Assembly: GCA_959604115.1 (NCBI GenBank)
Contig: CAUHBW010000073.1
Coordinates: 1-11,923, forward strand
Direction of reading: 5' to 3'
DNA length: 11,923 nt
Source: an uncultured Bilophila sp.
GTDB taxonomy: Bacteria > Desulfobacterota > Desulfovibrionia > Desulfovibrionales > Desulfovibrionaceae
The notes beneath the pieces are model-generated. The model did not search any database. It saw only the letters and a program-made list of their open reading frames with translations, and was not told where the DNA came from. Each line of letters opens with the position of its first letter. The stretch's first letter is position 1. Both the position numbers and the translations under genes were made by a program. This document shows, one piece after another, positions 6,230-11,912 of the stretch.

Positions 6230-8563
6230 ATGGCAATCGGACAATCCAAACAGCGGCTTGACGCCGAAGCCAAGGTGACGGGACGCGCCCGGTACACCGA
6301 CGACATGGGGTTGCCCGGCATGCGGCACGCCGCCTACGTGCACAGCGACGTCTCCCACGGCATGGTCAGAGCGATCGACGCGTCCGAAGCGCTGGCCCTG
6401 CCCGGCGTGGTGGCCGTCTTCACGGCGGACGACGTGCCGGAATTCCTGTTTCCCACCGCCGGACATCCCTACTCGATGGACCCGAGCAAGGGCGACGTGG
6501 CCGACCGCCTGCTGCTGACGAAGCATGTCCGCTACCACGGCGACGAGGTCGCGGTGGTCGTGGCCAAGGACGCGCTCACGGCCCGCAAGGCCGCCCATCT
6601 CGTGAAGGTGGACTACGAACCGCTTCCGGTCGTGACCTCGGCGGAGACGGCCCTCGCGCCGGGCGCGCCCGTGCTCCAGCCCGCGATCAACCCGGACGGC
6701 AACCTGCTCAAGCAGCATTCGCTGGAGTTCAACGGCAGACTGGACGACGCCCTCGCCGCCGCCGACCTCGTGATCGAGGGGGCCTACGCCACACCAGTCG
6801 TGCAGCACTGCCACCTGGAAAATCAGACGGCCTACGCCTACATGGACGACATGCGGCACATCGTGATCGTCAGCTCCACGCAGATTCCCCACATCTGCCG
6901 CCGCGTGGTCGGGCAGGCGCTCGGCATACCGTGGTCGTCGGTGCGGGTCGTCAAGCCGTACATCGGCGGCGGGTTCGGCAACAAGCAGGACGTGGTGCTC
7001 GAACCCATCGTGGCCTTTTTGACCATGAAGCTCGACGGCGCGCCCGTAAGCATGGAGCTGACCCGCGAAGAAAGCATCCTGTGCACCCGCGTGCGCCATA
7101 CCTTCGACATGAAGGCGCGGGCCGGAATCACGAAGGACGGCGGGCTGCTCGGCTACGGGCTGGACGTGCTGTCCAACACCGGGGCCTACGCCTCGCACGG
7201 GCATTCCATTCCGGCGGCGGGCGGCTCGAAAATCTGCTACGTCTACCCGCGCGCGACCTATCGTTTTTCCGCCAAGAGCTTTTACAGCAACATTCCGGTG
7301 GGCGGGGCCTGCCGGGGCTACGGCTCGCCGCAGACGGCCTACGCCATCGAGTGCCTCATGGACGACGCCGCGCGCGCCATCGGCATGGACCCGCTGGACT
7401 TCCGCCTGAAGAACACCGGGCGGCACGGCGATCCCTCCCCCGCCAACGGCAAGCCCATCCTCACGCTCGGCATCAGCGACTGCCTCGAACGCGGACGCGA
7501 ACGCTTCCGATGGGACGAACGCAGGGCGGCCTGCCGGGCCTTCAACGAAGAAGCCGTCCGCACGGGCAGCCCGCTCCGGCGCGGAGTCGGCGTCTCGGCG
7601 TTCAGCTACGGCACGGCGACCTATCCCGCCAACGTGGAGCCCGGCAGCGCCCGGCTCATCCTGAATCAGGACGGCGCGGTCCATCTGATGACCGGTTCCA
7701 CCGAGATCGGACAGGGCGCGGACACCGCCTTCGCCCAGATGGCCTCGGAAACCCTCGGCGTGTCCTTTGAAAACATCCGCGTCATCTCCACGCAGGACAC
7801 CGACGTCACCCCGTGGGACACCGGGGCCTACGCCTCGCGCCAGACCTACACCTGCGCGCCCGCCGTGCACGCCGCCGCCGACGAACTGCGCCGCAAGGTG
7901 CTGGCCTACGCCGGGGAGATGACCGGGCAGTTCCCCGCCGCCCTGACCATCGGGCCCACGCCGCAGGGCGACGCCGTGGTCTTCGTCCGCAGTCCGGAAA
8001 CGGTGCTCGTCACTCTGCGCGATCTGGCGATGGATACCTTCTACAACAAGGATCGCGGCGGCCAGCTCACGGCGGAAGCGTCCTTCAAGTCGCGCCAGAA
8101 TCCGCCCTCCTTCGGCGGCTGCTTCACGGAAGTGGAAGTGGACATCCAGCTGTGCAAGGTGCGCATCGTGGACATCATGAACGTGCACGACGCCGGGGTG
8201 ATCATCAATCCGGCGCTGGCTACGGCGCAGGTGCACGGCGGCATGGGCATGGGCATCGGCTGGGCGCTCTACGAGGAGCTGATCATCGATCCCGAAACGG
8301 GCCGCGTCTACAACAACAATCTGCTGGACTACAAGTTCCCGACGTTCTGCGACGTTCCCGATCTGGAATGCGCCTTCGTGCGGACGGAGGAGCCTTCCGG
8401 GGCCTACGGCAACAAATCGCTCGGCGAGCCGCCGATCATCAGCCCCGCCCCCGCGCTCCGCAACGCGGTTCTCGACGCCACCGGCGTCGCCGTCAACGCC
8501 ATCCCCATGACGCCCAAGCGTCTTTTCGTCGAATTCGTCAAGGCGGGATTGATTGAAGGGTAG
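6230..8563 (+). CDS. xdhA: Xanthine dehydrogenase-type molybdenum-binding subunit (XdhA-like)
   Basis: A 777-residue molybdopterin-binding subunit of the xanthine oxidase family; E. coli XdhA is about 750. Residues about 16-130 (VTGRARYTDD onward) are the a/b hammerhead domain, and the rest is the two-part Mo domain. Visible active-site blocks are GGGFGNKQD (246-254), GGACRGYGSPQ (358-368), GSTEIGQGAD (489-498) and the catalytic base Glu733 in SLGEPPIISPA. The enzyme hydroxylates an aromatic heterocycle carbon using water and passes electrons to the Fe-S and FAD subunits encoded downstream. Purine, most likely xanthine/hypoxanthine or the urate couple, is the probable substrate, supported by the neighbouring ssnA, hyuA and ygfK genes. 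Nicotinate or another purine hydroxylase is possible. The YqeB neighbour suggests a selenium-requiring enzyme; no in-frame UGA is present, so selenium would be a cofactor rather than selenocysteine. The position of bovine Glu802 appears to be Gln253. Confidence 0.9.
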   Translation: MAIGQSKQRLDAEAKVTGRARYTDDMGLPGMRHAAYVHSDVSHGMVRAIDASEALALPGVVAVFTADDVPEFLFPTAGHPYSMDPSKGDVADRLLLTKHVRYHGDEVAVVVAKDALTARKAAHLVKVDYEPLPVVTSAETALAPGAPVLQPAINPDGNLLKQHSLEFNGRLDDALAAADLVIEGAYATPVVQHCHLENQTAYAYMDDMRHIVIVSSTQIPHICRRVVGQALGIPWSSVRVVKPYIGGGFGNKQDVVLEPIVAFLTMKLDGAPVSMELTREESILCTRVRHTFDMKARAGITKDGGLLGYGLDVLSNTGAYASHGHSIPAAGGSKICYVYPRATYRFSAKSFYSNIPVGGACRGYGSPQTAYAIECLMDDAARAIGMDPLDFRLKNTGRHGDPSPANGKPILTLGISDCLERGRERFRWDERRAACRAFNEEAVRTGSPLRRGVGVSAFSYGTATYPANVEPGSARLILNQDGAVHLMTGSTEIGQGADTAFAQMASETLGVSFENIRVISTQDTDVTPWDTGAYASRQTYTCAPAVHAAADELRRKVLAYAGEMTGQFPAALTIGPTPQGDAVVFVRSPETVLVTLRDLAMDTFYNKDRGGQLTAEASFKSRQNPPSFGGCFTEVEVDIQLCKVRIVDIMNVHDAGVIINPALATAQVHGGMGMGIGWALYEELIIDPETGRVYNNNLLDYKFPTFCDVPDLECAFVRTEEPSGAYGNKSLGEPPIISPAPALRNAVLDATGVAVNAIPMTPKRLFVEFVKAGLIEG

Positions 8564-8570
8564 GAAACCT

Positions 8571-8590
8571 GGGGAAGGCTCCCCTTCCCC
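8571..8590 (+). terminator. Strong hairpin just after xdhA, no T-tract
   Basis: A perfect 8-bp stem GGGGAAGG/CCTTCCCC with loop CTCC starts 7 nt after the xdhA stop. It lacks a T-run, so it is a poor intrinsic terminator. It could slow 3'-to-5' decay of the upstream message, or be part of an interspersed repeat. Confidence 0.45.
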
Positions 8591-8801
8591 GACACCCATC
8601 TCCCCAAGACGTTTGCAACGGGCGTCGGGACGGCTTCGGATGCGGGAACGGGGACGGATCTGAACCGAAAAAAATCTTGCGACGGCATATTGCCTGATGT
8701 GTTAACGCCGTTTCAGCGGAACGGCTCTCGCGTTCCCCCGCCGGAACAGGGTGCGGGAAAGGGGCGGAGGGCTGTTCCCCTCCCCCGGTACAACGACATC
8801 C

Positions 8802-8807
8802 AAAGGA
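8802..8807 (+). promoter_or_regulatory. Ribosome binding site of xdhB
   Basis: AAAGGA lies 9 nt before the ATG at 8817. It favours this start, which begins the conserved MFDIQSY, over an in-frame ATG at 8751. Confidence 0.65.
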
Positions 8808-8816
8808 CAACACCCA

Positions 8817-9713
8817 ATGTTCGACATACAATCCTACCAGAAGGCCGAGTCCGTGCGGGACGCCGTCCGGCTGCTCGAAGCGGACCCGGAGGCCCGGCTC
8901 ATCGCGGGGGGTACCGACGTGCTCATCAAGCTGCGCGAGTTCGAGGGCTTTTCCCGCCTCGTGGACATCCACGACCTCCCGGAGCTGAAACCGATTGTCC
9001 GCACCGCCGACGGCACCGTCCGGGTAGGTTCCGGGGCGACCTTCACCGATCTTGAGGAGTCGCCCGTCATCCGCGAGTGCGTCCCCATGCTCGGGGAAGC
9101 CGCCGCCACCGTGGCGGGGCCGCAAATCCGCAATGTAGGGACCATCGGCGGCAACCTCTGCAACGGAGCCGTCTCCGCCGACACCTGCGCGCCCGTCCTC
9201 GCCCTGAACGGTCGGCTGAACCTGATCGGTCCCGAAGGCGAACGGGCCGTTCCGGCCCTCGGTTTCCACACCGGCCCCGGCAAGGTCGCGCTCAAGCCCG
9301 GCGAAGTGCTGCTTGCCGTTGAGTTCCGTCCCGAAGACTGGAAGGGCTGGGGCGCGGCCTACCACAAGTACGCCATGCGCGAGGCGATGGACATCGCCAC
9401 CATCGGCTGCGCCGCCGCCGTGAAGCTCGACGGGACCGTGATTGCCGGCATCCGGATGGCCTACTCGGTGTCCGCGCCGATCCCGGTGCGCTGTCCCGCC
9501 GCCGAAGCCGCCGCGCTCGGCCGTTCCGCCGCTCCCGAAGATCTGCCCGCCACCCTCGCCGCCGTCCGCGACGCCGTGGAGGCCGACGTGCGGCCCCGCT
9601 CCTCGTGGCGCGCCGCCAAGGATTTCCGTCTGCACATCATCCGCACGCTGGCCGAGCGCGTCGTCGCCAAGGCCGTCGTCCGGACCGTCGAACGTCAGGA
9701 GGCGTCATGCTGA
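8817..9713 (+). CDS. xdhB: Xanthine dehydrogenase-type FAD-binding subunit (XdhB-like)
   Basis: A 298-residue FAD subunit; E. coli XdhB is about 292. Residues about 1-175 form the PCMH-type FAD domain with AGGTDVL (30-36) and the pyrophosphate-binding TIGGNLCNG (109-117), followed by SADTCAPVLAL. The remainder is the CO-dehydrogenase-flavoprotein C-terminal domain (about 180-285). The FHTGPGKV segment is shared with bacterial XdhB proteins as I recall them. The subunit passes electrons from the [2Fe-2S] centres to the final acceptor, typically NAD+ in dehydrogenases; the acceptor cannot be read from the sequence. The start is set by the ribosome binding site at 8802-8807 and by homology of the first residues. 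The stop codon overlaps the next gene by 7 nt (ATGCTGA), which indicates translational coupling with the Fe-S subunit, in contrast to the long gap upstream. Confidence 0.9.
   Translation: MFDIQSYQKAESVRDAVRLLEADPEARLIAGGTDVLIKLREFEGFSRLVDIHDLPELKPIVRTADGTVRVGSGATFTDLEESPVIRECVPMLGEAAATVAGPQIRNVGTIGGNLCNGAVSADTCAPVLALNGRLNLIGPEGERAVPALGFHTGPGKVALKPGEVLLAVEFRPEDWKGWGAAYHKYAMREAMDIATIGCAAAVKLDGTVIAGIRMAYSVSAPIPVRCPAAEAAALGRSAAPEDLPATLAAVRDAVEADVRPRSSWRAAKDFRLHIIRTLAERVVAKAVVRTVERQEASC
9697..9702 (+). promoter_or_regulatory. Ribosome binding site of xdhC inside xdhB
   Basis: AGGAGG lies 4 nt before the ATG at 9707, within the last codons of xdhB. The spacing is short but the match is full. It decides this start over upstream in-frame ATGs such as 9605. 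Confidence 0.75.
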
Positions 9714-10234
9714 AAACCATCCGCTGCACCGTCAACGGCAAGGCCGAGGAACTCACCTTCGACGTCCGCTCCTCGCTGCTCGAAGTCCTGCGCGCCGAAG
9801 GCCTGACCGGCTCGAAGCAGGGATGCGGCGTGGGCGAATGCGGCGCGTGCACCGTGCTCGTGGACGACACGCCCGTGGACTCCTGCATCTTCCTCGCCGT
9901 CTGGGCCGACGGCAAGGCCATCCGCACCGCCGAGGGCGAGGCGAAGAACAATACGCTTTCCCGCGTCCAACAAGCCTACGTGGACGCCGGAGCCGTCCAG
10001 TGCGGCTTCTGCACGCCGGGCCTCGTCATGACCTCCACGGCCTTCGTGGAAAAGCACAAGGGACAGGCCGTCACCCGCGAGGACATCCGCCGGGGCCATG
10101 CCGGAAACCTGTGCCGCTGCACCGGATACGACGCCATCGTCGCCGCCGTGGAAAGCTGCCTCAACGACACCGCGCCGCAGAACGCCTGCGCCTGTCTCCG
10201 CAAGCCGGAAGGCCCCTGCCCGCACCACAAATAG
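9707..10234 (+). CDS. xdhC: Xanthine dehydrogenase-type [2Fe-2S] subunit (XdhC-like)
   Basis: A 175-residue iron-sulfur subunit; E. coli XdhC is about 159. The N-terminal plant-ferredoxin-like domain carries C40-x4-C45-x2-C48-x11-C60 for one cluster. The helical second domain carries C99-x2-C102 (QCGFCTPG) and C136-x-C138 (LCRCTGY) for the other, and Gln98 is the residue expected to contact the pterin. It relays electrons from the Mo centre to FAD. The symbol follows the E. coli subunit naming; in other organisms xdhC is used for an unrelated insertion chaperone. Beyond the usual end of the family the protein has about 25 extra residues with C151, C161, C163, C171 and a terminal HHK, which the known clusters do not need. 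The gene overlaps xdhB by 7 nt and is the last of this operon. Confidence 0.92.
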   Translation: MLKTIRCTVNGKAEELTFDVRSSLLEVLRAEGLTGSKQGCGVGECGACTVLVDDTPVDSCIFLAVWADGKAIRTAEGEAKNNTLSRVQQAYVDAGAVQCGFCTPGLVMTSTAFVEKHKGQAVTREDIRRGHAGNLCRCTGYDAIVAAVESCLNDTAPQNACACLRKPEGPCPHHK

Positions 10235-10269
10235 GCATTGATATCAGCCACGTTTCCCCCACAGACTTG

Positions 10270-10296
10270 CCCTGTGCATGATTCCCATGTACAGGG
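10270..10296 (+). terminator. Stem-loop after xdhC, candidate operon terminator
   Basis: An 11-bp stem CCCTGTGCATG/CATGTACAGGG (10270-10280/10286-10296) with one G-T pair and loop ATTCC, 35 nt after the xdhC stop. It is followed by GATTGTTT, which is only moderately T-rich. It may terminate the xdh operon. Because it sits at the boundary with phage-type DNA, a role in recombination cannot be excluded. Confidence 0.5.
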
Positions 10297-10304
10297 GATT
10301 GTTT

Positions 10305-10319
10305 ACATATTAACATATT
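10305..10319. repeat. Short AT-rich direct repeat ACATATT x2
   Basis: ACATATT occurs at 10305-10311 and 10313-10319, inside an AT-rich stretch (about 10298-10400) that contrasts sharply with the GC-rich genes to the left. Confidence 0.5.
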
Positions 10320-10343
10320 GAATTTATTATATCAAACCTCAGC

Positions 10344-10397
10344 AAAATGTGTCAAAATGTGGCAAAAACGCTCTAAATATGTGTCAGAATATGTGTC
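10344..10397. repeat. Four short direct repeats of ATGTG(T/G)C type
   Basis: Copies: AAAATGTGTC 10344-10353, AAAATGTGGC 10354-10363, AATATGTGTC 10376-10385, AATATGTGTC 10388-10397. They form two pairs, the first spaced 10 nt and the second 12 nt, with the pairs 32 nt apart, close to whole helical turns. Short repeats spaced like this can be binding sites for a protein such as a phage integrase (arm-type sites) or a regulator. No tRNA or integrase gene is seen in the window to settle it. Confidence 0.5.
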
Positions 10398-10400
10398 CCC

Positions 10401-10441
10401 AAAAATCTCCCTCTGGTTCGCGCCGGGAGGGGGATTTTTTT
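10401..10441. terminator. Bidirectional intrinsic terminator between convergent genes
   Basis: A long hairpin begins with AAAAATCTCCCTCTGG and closes with CCGGGAGGGGGA, loop TTCGCG, with one bulge and a few G-T pairs. It is flanked by A5 on the left and T7 (10435-10441) on the right, so it reads as a terminator from both strands. It lies 6 nt beyond the stop codon of the minus-strand gene at 10448-10678 and downstream of xdhC on the plus strand. Confidence 0.85.
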
Positions 10442-10447
10442 GTGTCT

Positions 10448-10678
10448 TCAGTCTTGCCGCCTGACGACAAATTTGCACTCATCTTCATGCTCCGGGAACC
10501 ACCTGCACTTGTGCAGGCACCACCACGGGGTCACGATGAATCGTCCGTCAGCTTTAGTTTTACGATCAGGGTGTGCGCCGCTGATTTCGCAGTCGAGCGA
10601 ACACAACATCAGGGCTTGGGAGCGTTCCCCGTGCGGGCAACGCAATCCTTCCTCTCTTTCGGGCAATGGCAACGGCAT
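10448..10678 (-). CDS. Small Cys/His-rich protein of unknown function, prophage-associated
   Basis: A 76-residue protein. The start is the ATG at 10678, chosen because AGGAG lies 7 nt upstream; the frame is open further, to about 10765, but without a better start. I do not recognise the family. It has six cysteines (14, 26, 30, 54, 58, 68) and histidines at 16, 36, 56 and 64, in CPHGE, CSLDC, WWCLHKC and HEDEC contexts, arranged as if to bind one or two zinc ions or to form a compact cross-linked fold. No signal peptide or membrane segment is seen. It is preceded by its own promoter-like sequence (10742-10770) and a terminator-like hairpin (10691-10724), and followed by a strong terminator (10401-10441). 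This self-contained layout after a tail-fibre gene at the likely end of a prophage is that of a moron gene. The function is unknown. Confidence 0.65.
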   Translation of the reverse strand: MPLPLPEREEGLRCPHGERSQALMLCSLDCEISGAHPDRKTKADGRFIVTPWWCLHKCRWFPEHEDECKFVVRRQD

Positions 10679-10685
10679 GAGTTTT

Positions 10686-10690
10686 CTCCT
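10686..10690 (-). promoter_or_regulatory. Ribosome binding site of the small Cys/His-rich gene
   Basis: AGGAG on the minus strand, 7 nt before the ATG at 10678. It directly abuts the T5 run of the hairpin at 10691-10724. Confidence 0.75.
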
Positions 10691-10724
10691 AAAAAGCCCC
10701 GCACAGGGGGGATAAGTGCGAGGC
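10691..10724 (-). terminator. Terminator-like hairpin in the leader of the small gene
   Basis: On the minus strand GCCTCGCAC pairs with GTGCGGGGC (10724-10716/10704-10696, nine pairs with one T-G) and is followed by TTTTT (10695-10691). This is a standard intrinsic-terminator shape, yet the T-run ends where the ribosome binding site of the next gene begins. It could end read-through from the tail-fibre gene or act as an attenuator for the small gene. Confidence 0.65.
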
Positions 10725-10741
10725 AAAATGGGGTGCAATAA

Positions 10742-10770
10742 ATGATAGCTAAGAGCCACAACCAATGCAA
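10742..10770 (-). promoter_or_regulatory. Sigma70-like promoter for the small gene
   Basis: On the minus strand TTGCAT (10770-10765) and TATCAT (10747-10742) are separated by 17 nt; the -10 matches consensus at 5 of 6 positions and the -35 at 3 of 6. The upstream flank is AT-rich (10771-10799). A start near 10735 would give a leader of roughly 57 nt containing the terminator-like hairpin. Confidence 0.45.
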
Positions 10771-10799
10771 GTTAGATTCTAATTGCGATTTATATTAGA

Positions 10800-10826
10800 G
10801 GCCGGGGGCCCCACCCCCGGCCTTTT
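10800..10826. terminator. GC-rich hairpin after the tail-fibre gene
   Basis: Perfect 9-bp stem GGCCGGGGG/CCCCCGGCC (10800-10808/10814-10822), loop CCCCA, followed by TTTT on the plus strand. It lies 18 nt past the stop of the minus-strand glycine-rich gene. On that strand the following bases are TCTAATAT, a weak T-run, so termination there would rest on stem strength. On the plus strand it would block transcription entering the phage gene antisense. Confidence 0.7.
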
Positions 10827-10844
10827 CACGTCCTTAGTTCTGTT

Positions 10845-11912
10845 TCAGTACCAAATCACGACCGCTCCGGGGCCGCCGTTGCCGCTAGTAGAACGATAGT
10901 CAGCGGAAGAGCCTCCATTGCCGCCGTACCCGCCGTTGCCGCCGGAGCCCCCAGTCGCCGCATATCCGGGACCGCCTGCGGCACCACCATAGCCGCCATA
11001 AGTGCCGCCAGCGCCGCCGTTACCGCCGTTGCCGCCGTGGCGGATAGTCCCAATTCTACCGCCAAAGCCGCCCCATGCTCCATATCCGGTCCCTCCACCT
11101 CCGCCTCCGCCTCCGCCTCCGGAGTATCCAGTTCTACCTGCTTTACCGCCAGCTCCAGATCCGTTTTCCGCAGGCCCTCCGTTCCACCCACCTGCATAGC
11201 CAGTGGATGGCCAATAATCAGTATCTGGAGACGTACTGTAACCGCCTTCACCGCCGTTTTGGTTACTAGCATTATAACCTGAACTGCCAGATGGCACACT
11301 GCCGCCACCACCGCCTCCTCCGCCAAAGCCTCCGCCACGCCCGCCCATGTTGCCATAAGAACCTTCGGAGCCTCCGCGACCGGGAGAACCATATCCGGGG
11401 CTTGTCGCACGGGGTGGGTTATCATCATCCGGGTAATATTGAGCATAATATGCCCAGTCGTTGTCGGCCATCTGTAAAAAATTGACCGCGCCTTTACCCT
11501 GCGCCGTCGGCAAATCCACCGCACTGTAGTTTGAAAGGATCGACACAAGATGACTATATGCCGTTGTACCACGCTTTGATGATGTTCCGCCATTGCCTTG
11601 CAAGAGCGTCGTTCCTTCGCGTGACACCAAAGATGCGCCACCGACATTCGCAAGCGCCCCCACAGTAATATTTAGAACTTCTCCAGCCCTCACATCAAAC
11701 GTTCCAGAAATAACTCCACCGCCACGCCCGCCTTGAATAGTTGCCCAATCTGGGTTTCCCTGCCCTTTACCGCCTCCTCCAATCACAAGAGCTTTAATTT
11801 GCTTAACATTTTTCGGAACGACAAATTCATACGAACCCGGCGATATAAACTGCTGCTCCCGAAGGTACGGCTCAATATGCGGTTCTCCGCCCATAAACCA
11901 TCGAATGCTCAT
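10845..11912 (-). CDS. Glycine-rich phage tail-fibre / adhesin-type protein
   Basis: A 355-residue protein. The N-terminal part resembles the glycine-rich domain found in phage tail proteins: SPGSYEFVVPKNVKQIKALV (24-43), a GGGG turn, then GGVISGTFDVRAGEVLNITVG (65-85) and QGNGG. A variable stretch (about 111-170) follows. Residues about 172-350 are very glycine-rich, including runs of eight and ten glycines and NGG/YGG triplets, and the protein ends PGAVVIWY, a typical end strand for such proteins. Related glycine-rich tips pack as polyglycine-II helices and bind the host surface; that role is inferred. The ATG at 11912 has only a weak GGGGGTG upstream and the frame is still open at the window edge, so the true start may lie outside. 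Codon use is visibly more AT-rich than in the genes at 1-10234, consistent with acquired DNA. Confidence 0.75.
   Translation of the reverse strand: MSIRWFMGGEPHIEPYLREQQFISPGSYEFVVPKNVKQIKALVIGGGGKGQGNPDWATIQGGRGGGVISGTFDVRAGEVLNITVGALANVGGASLVSREGTTLLQGNGGTSSKRGTTAYSHLVSILSNYSAVDLPTAQGKGAVNFLQMADNDWAYYAQYYPDDDNPPRATSPGYGSPGRGGSEGSYGNMGGRGGGFGGGGGGGGSVPSGSSGYNASNQNGGEGGYSTSPDTDYWPSTGYAGGWNGGPAENGSGAGGKAGRTGYSGGGGGGGGGGTGYGAWGGFGGRIGTIRHGGNGGNGGAGGTYGGYGGAAGGPGYAATGGSGGNGGYGGNGGSSADYRSTSGNGGPGAVVIWY
10860..11340. repeat. Low-complexity glycine-codon repeats
   Basis: The glycine-rich part of the tail-fibre gene is built on short repeats of GCC/ACC-type triplets on the plus strand (GGN codons on the coding strand), such as CCGCCGTTGCCGCCGTA-like units near 10918-11040 and four exact CCTCCG copies at 11098-11121. 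Unit lengths are multiples of three, so slippage would change the number of glycines without breaking the frame. Confidence 0.6.

Larger units (their letters stand above)
8564..8816 (+). other. Hairpin-rich non-coding spacer between Mo and FAD subunit genes
   Basis: A 253-nt gap without a credible gene between two subunits of one enzyme. Besides the strong hairpin at 8571-8590 it holds CCGACxCCC/GGGxGTCGG (8589-8597/8620-8628, one mismatch), GCCGTT/AACGGC (8707-8712/8720-8725) and GGAACAG/CTGTTCC (8743-8749/8772-8778). A weak promoter-like pair, TTGCGA (8677-8682) and TGTTAA (8700-8705) at 17-nt spacing, lies in a short A-rich patch. The gap may allow differential expression of subunits, or may be an inserted repeat element. 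Confidence 0.5.

Noticed and set aside
6056..8599. Minus-strand open frame of 847 codons opposite xdhA
   Set aside because: Same cause: a shadow of xdhA, with no recognisable domain.
8751..8816. Earlier in-frame ATG for xdhB
   Set aside because: The added residues are not part of the family, and the ribosome binding site at 8802-8807 fits the ATG at 8817.
10344..10397. Short repeats as a CRISPR array
   Set aside because: Repeat units are only about 10 nt, spacing is 0-12 nt, and there are no cas genes.
10235..10447. tRNA gene as an integration target
   Set aside because: I looked for a cloverleaf and a T-loop consensus on both strands and found none; the 10270-10296 stem-loop is a single hairpin.
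10349..10741. Plus-strand open frame of 130 codons
   Set aside because: No ribosome binding site, it runs through the bidirectional terminator, and it lies opposite the better-supported minus-strand small gene.
10845..11912. Resemblance of the glycine-rich protein to mycobacterial PE_PGRS proteins
   Set aside because: Only the glycine repeats are similar. There is no PE domain, and the N-terminal part fits phage tail glycine-rich domains better.
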